A stretch of 64,000 nt of DNA from Porphyromonas macacae DSM 20710 = JCM 13914 (lineage in GTDB: Bacteria > Bacteroidota > Bacteroidia > Bacteroidales > Porphyromonadaceae): contig NZ_KB904136.1 of NCBI RefSeq assembly GCF_000379945.1, positions 52,186-116,185 of the forward strand, read 5' to 3'. Below are positions 18,541 to 26,900 of the stretch, one piece after another. The notes under the pieces are model-generated. The model saw only the letters and a list, made by a program, of their open reading frames with translations. It was not told where the DNA came from and searched no databases. Position 1 is the first letter of the stretch, and every line of letters begins with the position of its first letter. Both the position numbers and the translations under genes were made by a program.

Positions 18541-18580
18541 AAAGAGTTGCTCCGTCCATGGGCAACTCTTTTCTGTTTTT
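18541..18580 (+). terminator. Intrinsic terminator after the M64 peptidase gene
   Basis: AAAGAGTTGC (18541-18550) pairs with GCAACTCTTT (18562-18571) around a 10-base loop, followed by a T-rich tract. Confidence 0.85.
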
Positions 18581-18627
18581 TAGAAAACTATTGATTACCT
18601 TTTATGCAAACATAAAAATGCAGGGCT

Positions 18628-21600
18628 ATGAATAAGAAGTATTGCAGAGTCGTTTCGCTCCTGATGATTGTCGGGTTGCTTTTTATCTCTTTCAACTCTT
18701 TCGCACAAAAGAAAACAAATCAGGCAAAAGATATGGTAAATATATTATCCAGCCAATTGGACAAATTGGAAAAAGAGTATCCCCGCAAGCCGGCAAGCCT
18801 CATTGAAGTTGCTAATAAACTGGAAACGGAAGCTCGCAAAGCACGACGTTTTGCGCCTATGATACGTGGAATAAAGGTGTCGACAATCAATGAAGAATAT
18901 TTAGATCCTCTAAAAATAGAGGGAAAATTTACACGCTTGTACGAGGCTGCACAACTTCCTTGGGTAACCGAAAAAGAAAAAGTACTGGCTAAAATTCTGT
19001 TGCTGTCTTATTATGCCGAAGCTTATAGAGTTAGTAGCTATTCTCGTGGGCGTATGCCGTTGGTGACAATCGGAGAACCGGTTAATGAAATCGTCCCTAA
19101 ACAATGGACATCGCAACAATATCTGCAAAGAATTTGCGATTTATACGATGATATTGTAAAAAATAAGAGGTTGTTGCTTTCTACGATAGAAAAAGAAGAA
19201 AGAAATCTTTTCTTTGAAAAATTGTCCCATAAGCTTTTAGGTATATTGTTTTTGGAGACTCTTGAATACCGGGAGTATGCTTTGGAAAATCTCCAAAGCG
19301 AAACAGGTTCATATATGTTGAGAAATCGTTGGGAAGAGACTTTTAAGTATATGATGGAAGCCTTAAAAACGTCTGAGGACTATATAGACTTGCAACTCCT
19401 TAGAGTAAAATTCAATAAAAGATCTTCCTGGAGGAGCGATGATGAAATCATTGATGAATTGACGATTGCTTACAACCGTTTTCAAAAAAAGGAAGCCGTA
19501 TTGCCTTTAGCTGAAGAATTGATTAGAACATTAGTTAAAAAAAGTCAGAAGGCTAAAGCCTTGGAAATTATTGAGGAAGTGTTGACACAGTTTTCATACA
19601 AAGGAAAAAATCAACTCTCTGCTTTTTATAATGCCAAAGAGACTATTCTTCACAGCTATTTTATTATAAACTATAATGGTGAGATACGTCCGAATGAAGA
19701 TTTACAGGTAAATCTCGAATATTGTAATATACAAAAGGCAGAAATAGAACTTTATCGGTTGAAAAAAACTTCATTCCTTGACCTTATCATACTTTACCGG
19801 GGAGATACCGATTACAAAAAATACCTTTCCGGAGAAAAACCTGATGTAACCTTTTCACTGCCAATTGTAAATAAAGCAGATTACGAAAGCGTTTCAGACT
19901 CCATTGCGATAAAAAGTCCTGTGGAAAAAGGCACTTATATTATCAGATTGGGATACACCGATATTCAGAATAAGAAACAGGAAAGATTTGACGTTTTGCA
20001 AGTATCTGATGCAATGGCTTTGACGTTAACAGAAATTAACGGTTGTAAAATACATTGGTTGAATTCGACCACCGGACAGCCATTAACTCAAAAGACAATC
20101 GATATTGGCACCTTAAAAAGGTCGGGTTGGGAGCAAAAAACACCCAAATTTGATTTTCCCGAAAAACTTAAAACAGACCGGTATGGATTGATTCCTGCAA
20201 ATCGGGAAGGAGAGTTGCATTTATATTTGGATGCCAAAACCGACAACCTTTATGTTTCCGATTATTTTAATTTTTTTGACCCGGGAACTCTCAATTCGGA
20301 AAAAAGAGAAACAAAAACACGTGTTTTCACTGATCGTAGCATTTATCGTCCCGGGCAAAAAGTTTTCTTTAGCGGTATTGTCTACAATATAGGTTATAAT
20401 CCTGAAGCCGGGAAAGTTTTAACCGGAGAAAAAGTCACGGTAAAAGCTACGGATGCTAATGGAGAAGTTTTTTATAAAGAAGACTTTTCTTCTGATAAGT
20501 ATGGCGTATTCGAGGGTTCTTTTGAGATACCTGCCGACAGGCTTTTGGGAAGATACCGTATAACGGCAGAGGTGCGGAATTTGTATTATAGCGATTGTTA
20601 TATTCATGTGGAGGAGTATAAAAGGCCTTCTTTTGAAGTATTGCTTGTCCCTCTTAAAGAACCTTATAAAATAGGCGGTAAAACCCAAGTGAATGGATCC
20701 GCTAAAAAACTTAGCGGATTTCCCATTCAGGGGGCAACAGTCAATTATACTGTTACCGCCCGAAAGATAAATTGGGGATGGCGATACTATTTTTATAATG
20801 ACTCACCGGAAATAGTGCTGGCATCCGGAACTCTGAAAACCTCTTCAGAAGGATTATTTGAAATCCCGGTTCAGTTTACAAATATAGACCATCGGGTTTC
20901 TTTAGAAGATCAGAAAGATCAGTATACTTATTATAAATATAAAGTTGAAGCCGTGGTTACGGATCTCTCCGGTGAAACGCATGAAGAGACCACCGAGATG
21001 TTCATTGGAGCCATACCTGTGAAGATGGAAATCGACATGAACGAGTATATCAGCAAAGAGTCTCCCCGTAAGCCATGGGCTGTTCTTCTCAAGAATAATC
21101 AGGACCGGCCTGTAGATGGAAAAATTTCTTATACCATAAAACGTTGGGGTGCAGATGAGGTTGTCTTGAAAGGGAGAGCTGATGCCAATAAGAACATTGT
21201 AACTTCAAAGGAATTGAGCTCTTTGCCTTCCGGAAAATATCGTGTTGAGGCTGCATATCGTTTACCGGAAGGTGAAAAGGTCGAGGCCGCAAAAGAGTTT
21301 TTTGTTTTTTCGCCTAATGATTCCGAAATACCGAGCCCGGAACCGCTTTGGGCAACCGCAGAAAAGGAAAAATATAAGGATAATCAAAAAGCGGTATTGC
21401 TTTGGGGAACAAGTTTGCCCGGCAAGCAGGTTTTTTATCGCATTTTCTATGTGAACGGTACTTATAAAGACGGTTCTTTAACTCCGGAGGCGGGAAAAAT
21501 GAATCGACTTGAATTGCCGGCTCCTACTCGTCAGTTTGAAGAGCAATACCGGAAAGTGCTGATTTATCTTGTGGATAATAAAAAAGTATATGAAAAAAGT

Positions 21601-24342
21601 GTAAAGTTCAGTCGCGAATTTCCGGTAAAAGAGATGGATTTGCAATGGCAGTCTTTCCGGAATAAATTACTCACCGGAAAAGAAGAAACATGGCAGTTGA
21701 AAATCCTCATGCCAAACGGAAAACCTGCGACTCATGCCAATTTGGCTTCATGGATGACCGATGCATCATTAGATATGATCATCGAGAGGAACACAGATAA
21801 TATTTTGCAAACTTATTTGGAGGAGCCGGAATATTACTGCAGGCTTAGAAACATAACATCGGATAAACGTTATATCTATGCTCAAGAAAATGAGATTTAT
21901 TTGGAGCCTTTTGAAGGAGGAACTTTTTTAAAAGAGGAAATCGCAGTGGCAATGAAAACCTCTTCTGTCAAGATGCGAAGTAAAGGTATCGTTGGAACAG
22001 AAGAGGATGCTGCAGATTTAAAAGAGGATGCAGTGTCTGTTCGTAAGAATTTTGACGAATTAGCTTACTTCAAACCTCGTATGCATACCGATAACAAAGG
22101 TGAAGTCTCCTGGTCTTTCACGCTTCCGGAAAGCCTTACAAGATGGCGTGTAGAACTTTTTGCCCATACACCGGAGTTGTTTTCCGCAACAAAACAAGAT
22201 TTTGTGGAGGCTTACAAAGAGTTTATGATAGAGCCGAATATCCCTCGTTTTATTCGTTTCGGAGACCGGGGTGTTATCGGCGGTTCCGTTCGCAATATGA
22301 GTAAGCAGACGGTGAAAGGGTCGATTAAACTGGAACTTTTCGATCTGAACACCGACTCCATATTCCACAAACAGACACAGGACTTCAGTGTCGAAGCCGG
22401 TAGTTCCCTTCCCTTTGCTTTGACTCTGGAAGCAATTGCAGGGTATGAAGCTATTGGTGTCAGAGTGATGGCTCAAAGTAAAAAATTCAGCGATGGAGAA
22501 CAGCATGTACTTACGCAACTGCCTGCATCGGTAATGGTAACCGAAACGGTTCCGTTCAGATTGGATGAAGAAAAAACGGAGGTTGTCGATCTGCAGAAAT
22601 TATTTCCTGCAGGCCAACCGAAACAGGGACGATTAACTGTGGAAGCTGTGGGAAATCCTCTTTTTCTTGCCATGCAACAACTTCCGATTATGGCGGCCGA
22701 TCAAAGTATGAGTGCCATATCTCTGGCATCAGCTCTTTATAGTATCAATATTGCGACTTATCTGACCGATCAACCGGGTGTTAAACAATGGATCGCAGAC
22801 CGTCGTAAAGCCTTGGGTAAAGTGGTGGATACAAGTGCTTTGAAAAGAAATGATGCATTAAAACAACAGACATCGCAGCAAACTCCCTGGTTGCATGTTG
22901 CCGACAGTGAAGAGGCTCGAATGCGCGCTTTTCTCGACTTCATGCAAAGACCGCAGGCAAGCCGGATCAAAGTTCTTGAAAATAAATTGGCAGAGCTGCA
23001 AAGCTCCGATGGCAATTGGAGATGGTTCCCCGGTATGGAGCCTAACGCTTATCTGACATCATATATTATGACTCTTCTGGTACGTCAGAAACAGTTTATT
23101 CAATTGTTCAAGCCCGGCAGAGAGTTTCAAATAATGTATGAAAAAGGGTGGCGAGCTTTGGATAGAATGGCTGTTAATAAGAAAACCGAACTTGAGAAAG
23201 AGCTAAAAAAGAATCCGAAAATAAAACCGTATTTGCCTTACGGAACTCTGAATTGGTTATATCTTATAGCCATGGATAGTAGCCGTCCTGCAAGCACACA
23301 AGACCGGTATGAAAGCACAAAGGGGTATTTCCTGAAAATACTGACCGATAATATTGCGAAACTGTCTCTTTACGAAATGCCCGAAGCAGCTATTATCTTT
23401 TATCGTATGGGTAGAAAGGATTTGGCGGATAAATTGACAGAGAGCCTTATTCAGCACCTTACAACGGATCAGGAACAGGGGGCATTCTTTGCCATGTTGC
23501 ATACGGGCGAATACTGGTGGACGGACAGAACGTTTTCCACTCATACGGGAACCATAGAGCTTTTGAATATGATGAGAAAACATCCTAAGGTCGTGGCTCA
23601 AATGCAACGATGGCTTTTGGCTCAAAAACGTACCACGCAATGGGCTTCCACAATAGCTACGGCAGATGCCGTATATGCTTTGTTGAGCAGTGAAGACCGT
23701 GTAGAGAAGTTGCAACCCGATAAATTGGAAATTCGTATGCCGCTGGTCAATGGCACTCTTACCGCCAGAGGTGAGGTCGTCAATCATACTGTTCCTTTGA
23801 ATAAAGTGCCGGAAAAATCGAAGTTGACCCTTTCCCATAGCCGTAAGTCTCCTGTTTGGGGCGGAGTCTTTGCCTCTTATGAAATGCCTTTGGACAAAGT
23901 ACAAAGCTCCGGCAAAGATATTACTGTACGGAAAGAACTTTATATCCCTACAGTGAAAGATGGCCGGGAGAAACTGGAGCGTCTGAGCGAAGGGATGATG
24001 TTGAAGCCGGGACAAAAAATTGTTACTGTGATTTTTCTGGGATTGAATCGTAGTATGGACTTTGTTTCTCTGCATGATATGAGACCTGCATGTCTGGAGC
24101 CGGTTACGCAAATCAGCGGTTATCAATGGGGAGCCGGAACCGGATATTACTGTGAAATCCGTGACAATGAAACGCGCTTCTTTTTCAACCATCTGACAAG
24201 GGGTGAATACAGACTTCAATACGAACAGGTGGTTGTACGTACGGGGACTTATCAAAATGGTATTGCTACGGCTCAAAGTGCTTATGCTCCCGAGTATTCC
24301 GGTCATACAAAAGCATCGCAAGCACTGAAAGTTCAAGAATAG
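18628..24342 (+). CDS. Alpha-2-macroglobulin-like exported protein, thioester Cys replaced
   Basis: At 1904 residues this is the largest gene here. It has a Sec signal peptide (FISFNSFA-Q) without a lipobox. An N-terminal Bacteroidetes-specific region (about 30-350) precedes the macroglobulin part. The MG2 signature FTDRSIYRPGQKVFFSG lies at about 564-580. Then come further MG domains, the A2M family block (ELAYFKPRMHTDNKGEVSWSFTLPE, cut here to its recognisable words: FKPRM, SWSFTLPE; about 1145-1170), and the alpha-helical toroid. Where bacterial macroglobulins carry the thioester CxEQ, this protein reads AADQ (1356-1359), so a covalent thioester cannot form. Bacterial macroglobulins are thought to trap foreign proteases in the periplasm or on the surface. 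This one could do so only non-covalently. Confidence 0.88.
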   Translation: MNKKYCRVVSLLMIVGLLFISFNSFAQKKTNQAKDMVNILSSQLDKLEKEYPRKPASLIEVANKLETEARKARRFAPMIRGIKVSTINEEYLDPLKIEGKFTRLYEAAQLPWVTEKEKVLAKILLLSYYAEAYRVSSYSRGRMPLVTIGEPVNEIVPKQWTSQQYLQRICDLYDDIVKNKRLLLSTIEKEERNLFFEKLSHKLLGILFLETLEYREYALENLQSETGSYMLRNRWEETFKYMMEALKTSEDYIDLQLLRVKFNKRSSWRSDDEIIDELTIAYNRFQKKEAVLPLAEELIRTLVKKSQKAKALEIIEEVLTQFSYKGKNQLSAFYNAKETILHSYFIINYNGEIRPNEDLQVNLEYCNIQKAEIELYRLKKTSFLDLIILYRGDTDYKKYLSGEKPDVTFSLPIVNKADYESVSDSIAIKSPVEKGTYIIRLGYTDIQNKKQERFDVLQVSDAMALTLTEINGCKIHWLNSTTGQPLTQKTIDIGTLKRSGWEQKTPKFDFPEKLKTDRYGLIPANREGELHLYLDAKTDNLYVSDYFNFFDPGTLNSEKRETKTRVFTDRSIYRPGQKVFFSGIVYNIGYNPEAGKVLTGEKVTVKATDANGEVFYKEDFSSDKYGVFEGSFEIPADRLLGRYRITAEVRNLYYSDCYIHVEEYKRPSFEVLLVPLKEPYKIGGKTQVNGSAKKLSGFPIQGATVNYTVTARKINWGWRYYFYNDSPEIVLASGTLKTSSEGLFEIPVQFTNIDHRVSLEDQKDQYTYYKYKVEAVVTDLSGETHEETTEMFIGAIPVKMEIDMNEYISKESPRKPWAVLLKNNQDRPVDGKISYTIKRWGADEVVLKGRADANKNIVTSKELSSLPSGKYRVEAAYRLPEGEKVEAAKEFFVFSPNDSEIPSPEPLWATAEKEKYKDNQKAVLLWGTSLPGKQVFYRIFYVNGTYKDGSLTPEAGKMNRLELPAPTRQFEEQYRKVLIYLVDNKKVYEKSVKFSREFPVKEMDLQWQSFRNKLLTGKEETWQLKILMPNGKPATHANLASWMTDASLDMIIERNTDNILQTYLEEPEYYCRLRNITSDKRYIYAQENEIYLEPFEGGTFLKEEIAVAMKTSSVKMRSKGIVGTEEDAADLKEDAVSVRKNFDELAYFKPRMHTDNKGEVSWSFTLPESLTRWRVELFAHTPELFSATKQDFVEAYKEFMIEPNIPRFIRFGDRGVIGGSVRNMSKQTVKGSIKLELFDLNTDSIFHKQTQDFSVEAGSSLPFALTLEAIAGYEAIGVRVMAQSKKFSDGEQHVLTQLPASVMVTETVPFRLDEEKTEVVDLQKLFPAGQPKQGRLTVEAVGNPLFLAMQQLPIMAADQSMSAISLASALYSINIATYLTDQPGVKQWIADRRKALGKVVDTSALKRNDALKQQTSQQTPWLHVADSEEARMRAFLDFMQRPQASRIKVLENKLAELQSSDGNWRWFPGMEPNAYLTSYIMTLLVRQKQFIQLFKPGREFQIMYEKGWRALDRMAVNKKTELEKELKKNPKIKPYLPYGTLNWLYLIAMDSSRPASTQDRYESTKGYFLKILTDNIAKLSLYEMPEAAIIFYRMGRKDLADKLTESLIQHLTTDQEQGAFFAMLHTGEYWWTDRTFSTHTGTIELLNMMRKHPKVVAQMQRWLLAQKRTTQWASTIATADAVYALLSSEDRVEKLQPDKLEIRMPLVNGTLTARGEVVNHTVPLNKVPEKSKLTLSHSRKSPVWGGVFASYEMPLDKVQSSGKDITVRKELYIPTVKDGREKLERLSEGMMLKPGQKIVTVIFLGLNRSMDFVSLHDMRPACLEPVTQISGYQWGAGTGYYCEIRDNETRFFFNHLTRGEYRLQYEQVVVRTGTYQNGIATAQSAYAPEYSGHTKASQALKVQE

Positions 24343-24370
24343 CCTGTCTCAACGTTTTGTAAGTGTGAAG

Positions 24371-24407
24371 AGCTTGCCCGGTCGTACAGTTCGGGTAAGC
24401 TTTTTTA
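24371..24407 (+). terminator. Intrinsic terminator after the macroglobulin gene
   Basis: AGCTTGCCCG (24371-24380) pairs with CGGGTAAGCT (24392-24401), including one G-T pair, followed by TTTTTA. Confidence 0.85.
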
Positions 24408-24454
24408 TCGATAGATTTTAACTACATTTACAGTTAATATCATTTAAATAAACG

Positions 24455-24478
24455 AGGTGTATTTTTCATAATACACCT
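24455..24478. promoter_or_regulatory. Inverted repeat upstream of the C1B peptidase gene
   Basis: AGGTGTAT (24455-24462) and ATACACCT (24471-24478) are perfect complements with an 8-base loop, 35 bases before the start codon. It could be an operator or a leader hairpin. No T-tract follows, so a terminator is unlikely. Confidence 0.35.
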
Positions 24479-24512
24479 GCTAATTCAAATACTAATAACC
24501 TCAGCTACTACA

Positions 24513-25922
24513 ATGAACAAAAAGATCTTGTTTGGTTTTGCTTTTTTGAGCATTAGTGTCATGGGAACTGATTTGTCTGCACAAACTGCACAGGGAGGCA
24601 TCAGTCCGGAAATACTCAAAGAAATTGAAGCTTCTTATCGAAACACACCTACGGAAAAAGCATTGCGTAATGCTATCATCAATAACAATATGAGCAGTCT
24701 GGTCCTGGATGCAAACAAGTTTAGCGGTATAGATCAGGATTTTACATACCGTGTAAGTACGAAAGGTATCAGTAATCAACTTAGCAGCGGTCGTTGCTGG
24801 CTCTTTACCGGGCTGAACGTACTGCGCAGCCGTATGATTACGGACTATGGGCTGGGAGCTTTCTTCTTTTCGCACAATTACAATTTCTTTTGGGATCAGA
24901 TGGAAAAAGCCAACCTTTTTCTTCAGGGCATTATCGATACCCGGCAAAAACCTATGGATGATAAGATGGTAGAATGGCTGTTCAAGAACCCCATCGGAGA
25001 CGGCGGACAGTTTACCGGTGTTTCCGACAATCTTTATAAATACGGATTGGTGCCCGCAGACGTGATGCCTGAAACATATTCCAGTAACAACACCGGACAA
25101 ATGAACAAGATTCTATCTCGCTTATTGCGTCAAGCCGGTATCAGAATGCGTGCTGCTGCCGAAAAAGGGGTATCCGAAAAAGAATTGATGCAACAGAAAA
25201 CAGCTTGTTTGAAAGATGTTTATCGCGTTTTGGTTATGAATTTAGGTATTCCGCCCAAGACTTTTACTTATAGTTTGCGTGATGCCAAAGGCAATATTGT
25301 CAGTACGGAAACCTATACGCCTCAAAGTTTCTATAACAAGTTTATCGGCCGGGATATGCGCAACGAATACGTGATGCTGATGAACGACCCTTCCCGTCCG
25401 TATAACAAACTTTACGAAATCGACTATGACAGGCATAGCTACGACGGAAAAAACTGGACTTATGTAAATTTGCCGATGGAGGAGATCAAGCAAATGGCGA
25501 TTGCTTCTCTCAAAGACAGTACGATGATGTATTATTCGTGCGACGTAGGCAAAGAACTTGACCGTAAAAAAGGTTATCTTGATTTGGAGAACTTCGACTA
25601 TAACTCGCTTCTTGGTATCGATCTCAATATGAACAAGAAAGAGCGTATTGCTACGTTCGATAGCGGTTCCACTCATGCCATGACTTTGGTTGCAGTGGAT
25701 CTGGATCAAAAAGGGAAACCGACAAAATGGATGGTAGAGAACAGCTGGGGTGAAACGAACGGCTTCAACGGTCACTTGATCATGACAGATCGCTGGTTCG
25801 ATGCCTACACTTTCCGTCTTGTTATCGATAAGCGTTATGTTACTCCGAAGGTTAAGGCCTTATTGAAGACCGAACCGGTAAGATTGCCGGCATGGGATCC
25901 GATGTTCTCTGCCGAAAATTAA
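24513..25922 (+). CDS. Exported C1B-family cysteine aminopeptidase (bleomycin hydrolase/PepC-like)
   Basis: The 469-residue protein is a papain-fold peptidase. The catalytic triad is visible: Cys95 in LSSGRCWLF (with the oxyanion Gln at 89), His388 in STHAMTLV, and Asn410 in VENSWGE. Unlike cytoplasmic PepC it begins with a Sec signal peptide (LFGFAFLSISVMGTDLSA-Q), as is common in Bacteroidetes, so it works in the periplasm or outside. It probably trims peptides from the N-terminus. It heads a compact run with xseB 15 bases later. Its place after the macroglobulin and M64 genes makes a small exported-proteolysis neighbourhood. Confidence 0.9.
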   Translation: MNKKILFGFAFLSISVMGTDLSAQTAQGGISPEILKEIEASYRNTPTEKALRNAIINNNMSSLVLDANKFSGIDQDFTYRVSTKGISNQLSSGRCWLFTGLNVLRSRMITDYGLGAFFFSHNYNFFWDQMEKANLFLQGIIDTRQKPMDDKMVEWLFKNPIGDGGQFTGVSDNLYKYGLVPADVMPETYSSNNTGQMNKILSRLLRQAGIRMRAAAEKGVSEKELMQQKTACLKDVYRVLVMNLGIPPKTFTYSLRDAKGNIVSTETYTPQSFYNKFIGRDMRNEYVMLMNDPSRPYNKLYEIDYDRHSYDGKNWTYVNLPMEEIKQMAIASLKDSTMMYYSCDVGKELDRKKGYLDLENFDYNSLLGIDLNMNKKERIATFDSGSTHAMTLVAVDLDQKGKPTKWMVENSWGETNGFNGHLIMTDRWFDAYTFRLVIDKRYVTPKVKALLKTEPVRLPAWDPMFSAEN

Positions 25923-25937
25923 TCCCATTGTATTTTT

Positions 25938-26180
25938 ATGAGTAAAAACAGAACCTATAATGAAGCTTCCGCACGGTTGGAAGAGATCGTGGCCATTATC
26001 GAACATAACAACCCTGATGTAGATGAGTTGACACGCTTGGTGGAAGAAGCGGTGGAACTGGTGGCTTTCTGCCGCAATAAACTGACCGGGACGGATAAAC
26101 AGTTGGAAACATTGATGGCGCGTTTGGATGAGAGTAATGGCAAATCTTTTGTTTCCGGGAAAAGTGAAAGCGACGATTAA
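25938..26180 (+). CDS. xseB: Exodeoxyribonuclease VII small subunit
   Basis: The 80-residue helical protein has the family pattern (YNEASARLEEIVAIIE, then LTRLVEEAVELVAFCRNKL). It pairs with the large subunit XseA to degrade single-stranded DNA. xseA is not beside it, although in many Bacteroidales xseA lies just upstream. Here the upstream neighbour is the C1B peptidase gene. Confidence 0.9.
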   Translation: MSKNRTYNEASARLEEIVAIIEHNNPDVDELTRLVEEAVELVAFCRNKLTGTDKQLETLMARLDESNGKSFVSGKSESDD

Positions 26181-26189
26181 ATTTTTTTC

Positions 26190-26888
26190 ATGAATAGTAA
26201 CGACAGCAGTAAACCCCTGCGCTATGCCATTGTCGTGGCAGGGGGCAGGGGTTCCCGCATGGGATCGGACATACCCAAACAGTTTCTTCTGTTAGGAAAG
26301 GAACCGGTATTGATGCATACTCTGCGCAAGTGGTATGCTTTATGCGAAAAGTGCGTGTTGGTATTGCCCAAAGATCAGCAGCAAGTCTGGAAAGAGCTGT
26401 GTGCCGAATATCGGTTTGATGTACCTCACCGGATTGCAGACGGAGGAGAAACCAGATTTCATTCGGTCCGGAGCGGATTGCTGGCTTTGGAGGTTGATAG
26501 CGGTCTGGTGGCAATACATGACGGTGTTCGTCCTTTGGTTAGCACGGAAACAATCGAAAGATGTTTCGAAGCAGCTGAAGCAGATGGTGCGGCTGTTCCT
26601 GTCATGCCGCTTATAGAGAGTTTGAGAAAACTGAATAAGGACGGAAGCAGCCGGGCTGTACCACGCAGTGAATATGTCATGGTACAGACACCGCAAACAT
26701 TTGATCTGGCTTTAATTCGCCGGGCTTACGAACAGCCGTATCGAACAGAATTTACCGATGATGCTTCTGTCTATGAAGCGGCATATCCCGGCCGATACCC
26801 TGCTACCGTGGCCGGAAATCAAGAAAATATCAAGCTGACCGATCCTGTCGATATGGAAATAGCTCGATTATTGTTGGAAAGAAGATAG
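26190..26888 (+). CDS. ispD: 2-C-methyl-D-erythritol 4-phosphate cytidylyltransferase
   Basis: The 232-residue enzyme makes CDP-ME from MEP and CTP in the non-mevalonate isoprenoid pathway. VVAGGRGSRMGSDIPKQFL near the N-terminus is the nucleotide-binding signature. VAIHDGVRPLVS and TDDASVYE are the other conserved blocks. Length is normal. It starts 9 bases after xseB and is followed closely by recG. Confidence 0.95.
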   Translation: MNSNDSSKPLRYAIVVAGGRGSRMGSDIPKQFLLLGKEPVLMHTLRKWYALCEKCVLVLPKDQQQVWKELCAEYRFDVPHRIADGGETRFHSVRSGLLALEVDSGLVAIHDGVRPLVSTETIERCFEAAEADGAAVPVMPLIESLRKLNKDGSSRAVPRSEYVMVQTPQTFDLALIRRAYEQPYRTEFTDDASVYEAAYPGRYPATVAGNQENIKLTDPVDMEIARLLLERR

Positions 26889-26900
26889 GAAGAAGCAGTG

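Noticed and set aside
23257..24336. 359-codon open frame antisense to the macroglobulin gene
   Set aside because: It is opposite a conserved domain and encodes no recognisable protein.
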